Positions 1 through 5,919 of a stretch of DNA of 13,885 nucleotides are shown here, in pieces. This stretch comes from CAYNLG01 sp964397995 (GTDB lineage: Bacteria; Planctomycetota; Phycisphaerae; FEN-1346), in NCBI GenBank assembly GCA_964397995.1, contig CAYNLG010000093.1:1-13885 (forward strand), in the 5' to 3' direction. Within the stretch, counting starts at the first letter, position 1. Each line of letters opens with the position of its first letter. The translations under genes were made by a program, and so were the position numbers. The notes beneath the pieces were generated by a model, which did no database searches, was not told where the DNA came from, and saw nothing but the letters and a program-made list of their open reading frames with translations.

Positions 1-460
1 CCGCCGCGATGGTCAGCTTGCGCTTCATGCCCTTGGAATAGCCGCCGAACTTGCGACTGGCTGCGTCGGTGAGGCCGAAGCGGTCCAGCAGCTCGCTGGC
101 GCGGGCCTCCCGGTCGCGCTTGCTCATGCCGTAGAGCGAACCGCAGAAGCTCAGGTTGTCAAAGCCCGTCAGCTCGGGGTAGAGGTTGCTCTCATCCGGC
201 ACGACACCCATCAGGTGCTGGGCGGCCTTGGGGTTCCTTGAGCAGTCGATGCCGGCGATGCGGATCGTGCCCTCATCCGGCCGGGCCAGGCCGATGAGCA
301 TGTTGATCGTCGTGCTCTTGCCCGCGCCGTTGGGGCCGAGGAAGCCGAACAACTCGCCTTCCCGGACGTCGAAGTCGATGCCCGCGACAGCCTGCACGCC
401 GTCGAACCGCTTGGCTAGACCGCGCACCTCGATGGCCGTATTATCGTTGCCAGGCATCAT
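1..460 (-). CDS. ABC transporter ATP-binding subunit (partial, C-terminal part off the left edge)
   Basis: This is the nucleotide-binding subunit of an ABC transporter of the ABC-2/NatA-like exporter type; it would hydrolyse ATP at the inner face of the membrane to drive a permease not seen here. About 153 N-terminal residues are present. Walker A (GPNGAGKST) lies at residues 42-50, the Q-loop region reads VVPDESNLYPELTG, with Asp where many family members have Gln, and the signature appears as YSKGMKRKLTIA just before the window ends. Walker B and the H-loop are outside. I chose the first ATG of an ATGATG pair at 460 because AAGGAGG (473-467) sits 6 nt upstream. The start lies inside the end of the methyltransferase gene (20-nt overlap), so the two are probably translationally coupled. 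The permease is expected just beyond position 1. Substrate unknown. Family assignment is firm; exporter direction is inferred from subfamily resemblance. Confidence 0.93.
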   Translation of the reverse strand, partial: MMPGNDNTAIEVRGLAKRFDGVQAVAGIDFDVREGELFGFLGPNGAGKSTTINMLIGLARPDEGTIRIAGIDCSRNPKAAQHLMGVVPDESNLYPELTGFDNLSFCGSLYGMSKRDREARASELLDRFGLTDAASRKFGGYSKGMKRKLTIAA

Positions 461-1091
461 CCGCCGCCTCCTTCGTGAATCGCAGCCAGATGCCAATGCC
501 GGTATTCGGGGCATCCGCCGCGAGGCCGCCTTCGCCGACCACCTCAAACGAGGGCAGACCCGCCTCGGCGGCCAAGCGACGGAACGTCTCCGGACTTCGC
601 GCCTCGTTGAACTCGCGCTTTGCTTCAGGGCTCTTTGCAGATTCCCGTCGGCGGCGGATGAACTCCTGTCTGGCCCATTGCGGATAGCCGCTGCCCAGGC
701 CGCCGCCAATCATGGCCCGCCCGCCCGGCCGCAGGATGCGATAGACCTCCCGCAGCCCCTGAGCGCGGTCCCGCCAGAAGTAGAACGATCCCCGACTGAC
801 GACGACATCGACCGACTCATCGGGCAAGGGAATCGACTCGGCCGACCCGATGACCGCCACCACTCGTGAACCGACGCCGTGCTGGCGTGCGGCATCCAGA
901 GCCCGGCGCAGCGCATCGGTATTCGGATCCATCAGCACCATCGCGCCATCAGAAACCTTCTCCAACAGAGCAAGGCCAAGACCGCCCGGCCCGGTGCCCA
1001 GATCGACCCAGACGCGGCCGCCCCGGTCGCCGCAGAACGCGATCACATCCTCGGCGACGGTAGGGTAGTAATCCGGCAGGACGTCAGTCAT
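441..1091 (-). CDS. Class I SAM-dependent methyltransferase
   Basis: A 216-residue cytoplasmic protein with a Rossmann-type SAM-binding fold. Motif I is VDLGTGPGGLG at about residues 29-39, the acidic residue ending strand beta2 is Asp55 (MVLMDPN), and the later SVDVVVSRGSFYFW and RILRPGGRAMIGGG segments match motifs II/III of the UbiE/ArsM-like group. The substrate cannot be read. It has only one clear cysteine (Cys20) and lacks the conserved cysteines of arsenite methyltransferase ArsM, so arsenic methylation is not supported. A longer reading from 1133 is possible, but ATG 1091 is preferred: its first four bases form ATGA with the stop of the upstream small gene, and GAAGG lies 6 nt upstream. 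Its own 3' end carries the Shine-Dalgarno sequence of the ABC gene. Third gene of the ArsR operon, presumably controlled by that repressor. Confidence 0.9.
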   Translation of the reverse strand: MTDVLPDYYPTVAEDVIAFCGDRGGRVWVDLGTGPGGLGLALLEKVSDGAMVLMDPNTDALRRALDAARQHGVGSRVVAVIGSAESIPLPDESVDVVVSRGSFYFWRDRAQGLREVYRILRPGGRAMIGGGLGSGYPQWARQEFIRRRRESAKSPEAKREFNEARSPETFRRLAAEAGLPSFEVVGEGGLAADAPNTGIGIWLRFTKEAADDAWQR

Positions 1092-1327
1092 CCCTGGCCT
1101 TCGCACGGATGGCCGGCTGCGTCGCCGTGGCACTGGCGAATCTGCTCCGGTGAACAGTCGCCCGGCTTGCCCTGGAGGCGCTCGGGATGCTCACAACCCG
1201 CCGTCTCGACGCGGGGGTGGGCGTCCACGTCGCCATGACACTTGCGAATCTGCTCCGGCGAGCAGTCCTCGGGCCTGCCCGTCAGTTCTTCCGGTTTCTG
1301 GCAGCCTTTCTTTTCATCGCGGCACAT
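1088..1327 (-). CDS. Small Cys/His-rich protein with two tandem 36-residue units
   Basis: A 79-residue soluble protein with no signal peptide or membrane segment. I do not recognise a named family. It consists of two near-identical units: Cys9, Cys22, Cys30-His31 and Cys45, Cys58, Cys66-His67. Each has the pattern C-x12-C-x7-CH, each contains a PE(E/R)L sequence and ends with CSPEQIR(K/Q)CHGD, and they are offset by exactly 36 residues. Extra Cys2, His37, His47, His73 and Cys75 raise the number of possible ligands. The regular Cys/His spacing suggests metal binding or thiol chemistry; this is inference. Start 1327 is chosen because GGGAG lies 7 nt upstream; a longer reading to 1399 adds residues that only overlap the repressor gene. 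It overlaps the ArsR gene by 46 nt and the methyltransferase by 4 nt (ATGA), so it is almost certainly co-expressed with both. Confidence 0.8.
   Translation of the reverse strand: MCRDEKKGCQKPEELTGRPEDCSPEQIRKCHGDVDAHPRVETAGCEHPERLQGKPGDCSPEQIRQCHGDAAGHPCEGQG
1136..1258 (-). repeat. Direct duplication inside the small Cys/His gene
   Basis: The two 36-codon units of the small protein are also visible in DNA. A 15-bp string is identical at 1136-1150 and 1244-1258, exactly 108 bp (36 codons) apart, and similarity continues on both sides with scattered mismatches, several of them silent. This points to an in-frame tandem duplication followed by limited divergence under protein-level selection. 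Confidence 0.8.
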
Positions 1328-1638
1328 TTCGATGCTCCCTTCGTGTCTGTGCAGGCCCCGTGGGTCGGGTCCAGCAACCTGTCTATCTCCTCTCGCCACG
1401 CGGCGAGGGTGTCGTCATTCAAACGGTAATGCACAAAGTACCCGCGCTTCTCATCGACGACCAAGCCAGCGTCTCGCATGATGCGCAGATGCTGCGAAAC
1501 CGCACCAGGCGTCACGTCCAGCCGGTCAGCCAAGGCGTTCACACAGAGCGAGCGCCCCTTGAGCAGTTGCACTATGCGGACGCGCGTGCCCACCGACAGC
1601 ACCTTGAGGAGTCGGGCAAGTTGCTTGGGGTCATCCAT
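1282..1638 (-). CDS. ArsR/SmtB-family winged-helix repressor
   Basis: A 118-residue DNA-binding repressor, first gene of the four-gene operon and its probable autoregulator. The ArsR fold is clear: LARLLKVLSVGTRVRIVQLL forms the first helices, DRLDVTPGAVSQHLRIMRDAG is the helix-turn-helix, and KRGYFVHYRL is the wing. ArsR-family proteins usually release DNA when they bind a metal or another signal. Here one cysteine lies before the recognition helix (SLCVNALA), without the classic CVC pair, and two more lie in a basic C-terminal tail (ACTDTKGASKC), so a thiol-based metal sensor is possible but unproven. ATG 1638 is preferred over a start at 1683: AGGGG sits 8 nt upstream, the length suits the family, and the longer form would begin on the -35 element. 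The 3' end overlaps the small Cys/His gene by 46 nt. Confidence 0.92.
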   Translation of the reverse strand: MDDPKQLARLLKVLSVGTRVRIVQLLKGRSLCVNALADRLDVTPGAVSQHLRIMRDAGLVVDEKRGYFVHYRLNDDTLAAWREEIDRLLDPTHGACTDTKGASKCAAMKRKAARNRKN

Positions 1639-1654
1639 TTCAGTATCCCCTAAT

Positions 1655-1683
1655 AGACTAAACGAGCCCGCTGCCGCTGTCAA
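1655..1683 (-). promoter_or_regulatory. Putative promoter/operator of the ArsR operon
   Basis: A perfect -35 sequence TTGACA (1683-1678) is followed after 17 bp by TAGTCT (1660-1655), a weak -10. The -10 region contains an imperfect palindrome, TAGTCTATTA (6 of 10 positions symmetric), a plausible site for the ArsR dimer. Weak point: transcription would start near 1648 and clip the Shine-Dalgarno sequence at 1651-1647, so the true -10 or start site may differ. Confidence 0.4.
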
Positions 1684-1695
1684 CCCAATAAGCGG

Positions 1696-1720
1696 CCGGT
1701 GCCCGCTGGCGGAAAACCGG
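1696..1720 (-). terminator. Hairpin between the propeller gene and the ArsR operon, possibly a terminator
   Basis: On the minus strand CCGGT pairs with ACCGG at the outer ends, with an inner CCG/CGG stem. It lies 36 nt past the propeller-gene stop codon and just upstream of the ArsR -35 element. There is no T-run after it, so it is at best an atypical terminator; in DNA this GC-rich a chance hairpin is quite possible. Confidence 0.22.
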
Positions 1721-1755
1721 ACACCCCACGTCGCCCCGACACCCCTCGGCGGGCG

Positions 1756-4700
1756 TTACTGCCGCGCCACCGCCGGCGACCCCGGCGCGTCGCTCGCCAG
1801 CACCTCCAGCCCCGCGAGGATGGGCGGCCGCTTGGAGCGCGGCGTCAGGGTGATGACGAGTTCGCCCGTGGCGGCCACGCCGGCAACTTCGCGGACGATC
1901 GAGCGGCGCGGGCCCCCCGCCTCGTTCACGACGTCCAGCCCTTCGGCGACCGACGTGCCGGCGACGGCCACGTCGAAGACCCGCTCGCCGGGCGTCACCT
2001 CGTCCTCGAGCTCCGCGAACGTGAGGCGCACCGTCCAGGGCCCGGCCCCGCCGACCCCCGCCAGGTCCACCGCGACCTTCCGGACGCCCACGAGGCACGA
2101 GGCCGCCACCCACGGGTGCCCCTCGCCGCCGGCCAAGACGGTGGCGTGGCGGCGGCGGAGCGTCACGTCCTCCGGCTCGAACGCCACGGGCAACGCCGGC
2201 CCCGGCCCGCCGATGCTCGGCGTGTCGAGCCACAGGGTCCCGGCCTCGTCGCGGCGGTCGCCCGGGGCGGCAAAGTTGTAGCCCCCGCGGCCGGGCGTCG
2301 AAAACCCGCCGAACGCCCAGTACTCCATCTCCGGCATATGCACCAGGCCCAGCGACGACCGGTTCTGGTACGGGCACGTGCAGGTCCGCGTGTAGTCCGG
2401 GGCGTTCAGGACGCCGCCGGCGGCGATCAGGTTCGACGTACACCCGCTCCGGAAGCCGCCCAGGTTCCCCGTACCGCTCTCGTTCAGGAGGTCGTAGAAG
2501 CCCGCGCAGCCGGAGCGGAAGGTGATCAGGTACCAGGCCCCGGCACTCGGGCCGCAGCCGTGGTAGCGGCGGTACCGCCACTCTTTCACCTCGCCGCCGG
2601 GCAGCGCGACGGTCCGCTGGACGCCGGTCTTCAGGTCGAACATCCGGTGGCCCTGGGTAATGATGAGGCCGTCGCGGAGCATGGGCCCCCACTTGCCCCA
2701 CCAGAGCGGGTTGGGGCGGCTGTTGAGGCCCGGGTTCGGGTGCTCCGGGTAGTCCTTGAGCGTGGGGCTCTCCCAGATGACCGTCCCGTCGGCCCCGCGG
2801 AGGGCGCCCTTGGCCAGGAGCACGTCCGAGGCCGCCTCGTAGCTGAGCTGGCGGGAGAGGCACTGGTCGGTCGCCCACTGGACCTCGCCGGTCCGGGCGT
2901 CCAAGGCCAGGATCAGCTCTGTCGCCTCGGGCACCTTGCCCCGCCGCGCGAGCCGCTGCCGCTCCGCCTGGCTGACCTGGTCGACGCAGTAGACGCGCCC
3001 GCCGCCGGCGGCCACGCCGTAGTGGCTGAAGCTCTCGGCGGCCTTCCGGGTCCAGAGGACCTTGCCGGAGGCGCGGTCCATGACGACGAGGCCGGCGCTG
3101 GTGCCGTCCTGGTTCCAGCGGCCCTTCTCCTCGACGAGCGTCGGCTCGGCCCCGGCAATGAGCAGGTCCTCGTAAACCAGGAGGAAGTGCCAGTCGCTTC
3201 CGCCCGGCAGCGTGAACGTCTTGCGCGTCTTCCCCGTCGCCGGGTCGAGCGCGTGGCATGCCTTCCCGGCGGCCACGTAGACCGCGTCCGGCACGACGTA
3301 GAAGTTCGACCCGACGGCGTGGGCCCCGCGCTGGTGCTTCGTCACGTTGTAGACCGTGCCGAGGCCCTTGAACTCGCGGGTCCAGAGCAGGCGGCCCGTG
3401 TAGACGTCCGAGGCCGAGAGGCTGTCGGGCCCCTCGATGACGAGGCGCCCGCCCGCGACCTGCTCGACCGGCCCTTCGCCGTGCCGCGGGAGGATCAGGC
3501 TGTTGGAGAGGGCGTTGCCCCACCAGAGGACGCCGAGCGGCGGCCGCACGAGCCGGTCGCGGCTGACGCGCGTGTTGCCGGCGTCGGCGTTCTGGCCGCA
3601 CCAGTCCGCCGCCCCGGGCAGCGGCCCGGCCCGCACCGCCAGGGCCCAGTCGTCGGCGGCCCGGCGCTCGGCCTTCGCCAGGGGCGTGTCGGCGGCGACA
3701 AGCAGGGCCGCCGCGCTCCCCTTCGGCACGGCCAGCACCCCGCCGTACGGCCGCACGCTCCGGTAGAGCGCCGCCGCGGCGGCCGGGTCCTTGCCGAGGC
3801 CGACGCGCGCCGGCGCTTCACTCGTCACGAGGTGCGCCAGGTACGGCGCCGTCTCGACCGTCGACGGGTCACCGACGACGGCGGCCGCGCGACGCCCGTA
3901 CACGCCGGCCGCGATGAGCCGCTCCCGCAGGGCCGCGACGCGCGTCGCGTCCGGGTCGATCGCGACGACGTGCAGGCCGGACGCGGCCACGAGGCCCTCG
4001 ACCAGCTTGCCGTCGTCCAGGCCCCAGACCAGGGCGTATCCCTCGGCCGCGCCGGCCGCCTGGACGAGCGCCTCGGCCCGGCCCTTCGCCGCCCCGGGGT
4101 CGAGCGGCGTCGCCTCCGGCAAGGGGTAGGTGCGCGGCTCGGTCTCCTTGGGGCCGTAACAGTGGAGCGCCCCCTCGCGGGTCACGACGAGCAGGTATCC
4201 GTCGGAGACGAGGGCCCGGACCGGGTCGCCCTCGACGGCCACCTCGCCGGCGGCCTGGGGCGCGGCGCCCGGGGCGCCCACCGTGACGAGCTGGAGGCCG
4301 CCCTTGCCCTCGAGGACGAGCGTGTCGCCGGCCAGGGCCAGCGGCCGGCCGCGCGCGTCGCGGCCCAGGTCGTGCTTCGCGATGCTGCCGGTCAGGATCG
4401 GCTTCTCGAAGGTGTCGTCCGGGTCATGGTGCGAGTCGGAGAGCGTCATCACGTCCTTCTTGACGCGGACCGACGCCGGGTCGTAGACGGTCTTGCTGGT
4501 GTACCAGGCCGTGGGGCCGAGGACGTCGGGGTCGTTGCGGCCCATGTTCTCGATGCGGGCCGGCCGCCCTTGTTCGAGGCCGAAGACCCGCCCGCCGGCG
4601 AAGCCGAACGGGGCCGCCCCCGCCACCGTCGGCGACCCGCCGTCCACGTAATAGAGGAACGCGCCCGTCCGGGCGTCCAGCACCGGCGTCTGGTCGCCGC

Positions 4701-5451
4701 CGTCCGGCAACAGCAGCCGGTCGCCCACCAGGGCGAGGTGCCCCTGCGGCGAGAGGCCGGAGAGGGCCTTGGCCCCCGGATGCGGGAACCGCCGCCACGA
4801 GAAACTCGTCCCGTCGTTCGTCCAGAGGATGCGCCCGGAGGCGGCATCGACGGCGTGGACGAAGACGCCCATGAACGGCCACACCCCCGCCGAGACGTAC
4901 ACCACGCCGTCCGCGACCACCGGCCCGCCCCGGCACGGCCACGTCGCCACCACCCGCTGGTTGCCGACCAGGCGGCGGTCGCGCGGCGCGCCGCGAAGCC
5001 GCCACCGGACCTCGCCTGTCTCCAGGTCCAGGCATGTCAGGTACCCGTCGTCGGCGGCCACGAAGACGCGGCCGTCGGCGGCCGCCGGGGCCACGCGGAC
5101 CGGCCCGCCCGCGACCCACCGCCACGCCTCCTCGCCGGTGGCCAGGCGATAGGCCGTGACCGTGTCGTCCACGTTCGACCCGACCACCACCAGGCCCCCC
5201 GCGATGATCGGCCGCAGGCTGCGGTCGAACTGCATCCGCCCCTCGTCCTTCCACGCGGGGACCTGGGGCGGCAGATGGCGCGTCCACGCCAGGTGCAGCG
5301 CGGCCGGGAGCCGTTGGTCGGTGGCGGCCGAGCGGGCGGGGTCGTGCCGGTCCATCGGCCAGTCGGCCCGCGCCGGGGCGGCCAGGGCGCCGAGGCCGAG
5401 GGCCAAGCCGGCCACCAGGACGGTCAGACGCACGGAGCGGGGCTGTCGGAT
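1756..5451 (-). CDS. Secreted BamB/PQQ-type beta-propeller protein with a Rossmann (methyltransferase-like) insert and a malectin-like C-terminus
   Basis: About 1231 residues, exported. A signal peptide (basic n-region, LTVLVAGLALGLGALAAPARA) ends near residue 29, followed by the DWPMDRHD opening typical of planctomycete BamB-like proteins. PQQ-type propeller repeats (for example AYRLATGEEAWRW, CLDLETGEVRW) fill about 30-450. A Rossmann-like insert follows at about 455-580 (ALVWGLDDGKL, VVAIDPD, RPYGGVLAVP), resembling a class I methyltransferase with a degraded glycine motif. A second propeller, again opened by DW, covers about 615-1080 and contains a Cys-rich stretch. A malectin-like carbohydrate-binding fold (VRLTFAELE, GERVFDVAV) covers about 1090-1225. 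No CxxCH haem motif is present. The start is uncertain: TTG 5517 is upstream of a good promoter; ATC 5451 has AGGAGG exactly 6 nt upstream; GTG 5433 gives a neat signal peptide but no well-placed Shine-Dalgarno. Role unknown; probably an envelope or periplasmic scaffold or sugar-binding protein. Confidence 0.92.
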   Translation of the reverse strand: MRQPRSVRLTVLVAGLALGLGALAAPARADWPMDRHDPARSAATDQRLPAALHLAWTRHLPPQVPAWKDEGRMQFDRSLRPIIAGGLVVVGSNVDDTVTAYRLATGEEAWRWVAGGPVRVAPAAADGRVFVAADDGYLTCLDLETGEVRWRLRGAPRDRRLVGNQRVVATWPCRGGPVVADGVVYVSAGVWPFMGVFVHAVDAASGRILWTNDGTSFSWRRFPHPGAKALSGLSPQGHLALVGDRLLLPDGGDQTPVLDARTGAFLYYVDGGSPTVAGAAPFGFAGGRVFGLEQGRPARIENMGRNDPDVLGPTAWYTSKTVYDPASVRVKKDVMTLSDSHHDPDDTFEKPILTGSIAKHDLGRDARGRPLALAGDTLVLEGKGGLQLVTVGAPGAAPQAAGEVAVEGDPVRALVSDGYLLVVTREGALHCYGPKETEPRTYPLPEATPLDPGAAKGRAEALVQAAGAAEGYALVWGLDDGKLVEGLVAASGLHVVAIDPDATRVAALRERLIAAGVYGRRAAAVVGDPSTVETAPYLAHLVTSEAPARVGLGKDPAAAAALYRSVRPYGGVLAVPKGSAAALLVAADTPLAKAERRAADDWALAVRAGPLPGAADWCGQNADAGNTRVSRDRLVRPPLGVLWWGNALSNSLILPRHGEGPVEQVAGGRLVIEGPDSLSASDVYTGRLLWTREFKGLGTVYNVTKHQRGAHAVGSNFYVVPDAVYVAAGKACHALDPATGKTRKTFTLPGGSDWHFLLVYEDLLIAGAEPTLVEEKGRWNQDGTSAGLVVMDRASGKVLWTRKAAESFSHYGVAAGGGRVYCVDQVSQAERQRLARRGKVPEATELILALDARTGEVQWATDQCLSRQLSYEAASDVLLAKGALRGADGTVIWESPTLKDYPEHPNPGLNSRPNPLWWGKWGPMLRDGLIITQGHRMFDLKTGVQRTVALPGGEVKEWRYRRYHGCGPSAGAWYLITFRSGCAGFYDLLNESGTGNLGGFRSGCTSNLIAAGGVLNAPDYTRTCTCPYQNRSSLGLVHMPEMEYWAFGGFSTPGRGGYNFAAPGDRRDEAGTLWLDTPSIGGPGPALPVAFEPEDVTLRRRHATVLAGGEGHPWVAASCLVGVRKVAVDLAGVGGAGPWTVRLTFAELEDEVTPGERVFDVAVAGTSVAEGLDVVNEAGGPRRSIVREVAGVAATGELVITLTPRSKRPPILAGLEVLASDAPGSPAVARQ

Positions 5452-5469
5452 GGGGCACCTCCTCGCGGG

Positions 5470-5499
5470 ATTGTACGCACGCGCGGCACGGGGTATCAA
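5470..5499 (-). promoter_or_regulatory. Putative sigma70-type promoter of the propeller gene
   Basis: TTGATA (5499-5494) and TACAAT (5475-5470) are separated by 18 bp; each matches consensus at five of six positions. Transcription would start near 5463, placing AGGAGG (5463-5458) at the very 5' end of the mRNA and ATC 5451 or GTG 5433 as the first usable start. This argues against the upstream TTG at 5517. Confidence 0.5.
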
Positions 5500-5620
5500 T
5501 CGTCCCGCCCTCTCCAACCCGCCCCAGGCCGCGCGGTACCGAGCCGTTCACCGGCGCGCCCCGGGCCTCCGAGCCGCGCCCGGACGCTCTCTGGCCGTGC
5601 CCCAGGTTCCGTCGTCTTCC

Positions 5621-5647
5621 TCCTCCGCGCTCGCCGCGCCCTCCGCG
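5621..5647. repeat. Three-unit 9-bp tandem repeat
   Basis: Three consecutive 9-bp units, each ending in CCGCG on the plus strand and differing at only a few positions (5621-5629, 5630-5638, 5639-5647), are followed by gttagatt. Read on the minus strand this is the aaCCGCGGAGGG-type purine-rich repeat. From general experience, similar CGCAGAG-like 9-bp strings recur between genes in several bacterial genomes including planctomycetes; I cannot test that here. Confidence 0.55.
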
Positions 5648-5724
5648 GTTAGATTCTGTCTTCTTCCGGGCCGGCACCCCCGCCACGGCGCGGCGCCTGA
5701 CGGCCGAACCGGCCCGGCGGCGGT

Positions 5725-5753
5725 TTGCCTCCGGGGCATTTATGGGGTATATA
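5725..5753 (+). promoter_or_regulatory. Putative promoter of the PEP-CTERM gene
   Basis: TTGCCT (5725-5730) and TATATA (5748-5753) are 17 bp apart, each matching consensus at four of six positions. TATATA lies in a local AT-rich patch that stands out from the surrounding GC-rich DNA. Transcription from about 5760 would leave a leader of roughly 160 nt before the start codon. Confidence 0.42.
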
Positions 5754-5821
5754 GGAATGCGCGGGGCGTGTGCGCCAGGCCCGCCGCGACGGTCGCCGCA
5801 CCCCGCCCTCGGTGGGAAGGG

Positions 5822-5893
5822 CCGGGCGCAGCCGCGCCGGTGGACGACATGGGGGCATGCGGCCGCACGCCGCGAAGGCCGGCCGCGCCTTCG
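5822..5893 (+). other. Row of three predicted hairpins in the PEP-CTERM leader
   Basis: Three successive stem-loops: 5822-5840 (GGCGC/GCGCC core, AGCC loop, one bulged G), 5859-5873 (GCGGC/GCCGC, 5-nt loop) and 5873-5893 (CGAAGGC/GCCTTCG, 7-bp perfect stem, 7-nt loop). The last ends 26 nt before the start codon. It does not match any riboswitch consensus I know. High GC makes chance stems likely, so function is only a possibility. Confidence 0.3.
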
Positions 5894-5919
5894 GAACGAG
5901 CCTGGTCAGGGGTACGACG

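Larger units (their letters stand above)
5452..5919. other. Divergent intergenic region between the propeller and PEP-CTERM genes
   Basis: 468 bp without a convincing gene. It contains a minus-strand promoter near 5499-5470, a 9-bp tandem repeat at 5621-5647, a plus-strand promoter at 5725-5753, and a GC-rich, hairpin-dense leader from about 5760 to the ATG at 5920. Several ORFs cross it, but all are extensions or antisense readings without start signals or recognisable protein sequence. Confidence 0.75.

Noticed and set aside
441..1091. Methyltransferase as arsenite methyltransferase ArsM next to an ArsR regulator
   Set aside because: Only one cysteine is present; the conserved ArsM cysteines are missing.
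1720..1745. Direct repeat of gacacccc (1720-1727 and 1738-1745) as an operator or att site
   Set aside because: Only 8 bp in GC-rich DNA, not placed suitably for either flanking gene, and no integrase nearby.
1756..5451. Propeller protein as a true PQQ-dependent alcohol dehydrogenase
   Set aside because: No CxxCH haem domain, no vicinal Cys-Cys pair in the expected place, and the repeats are of the general BamB type.
1699..5652. 1317-residue plus-strand ORF opposite the propeller gene
   Set aside because: Low-complexity Arg/Ala/Gly/Pro sequence with no domain or start signal; it is the antisense shadow of a gene with clear domains and a signal peptide.
5754..5919. Cobalamin or cyclic di-GMP riboswitch in the PEP-CTERM leader
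   Set aside because: The local GGTGGGAAGGGCCGG-like string recalls parts of a cobalamin element, but the conserved core boxes are absent and no GEMM core is visible.
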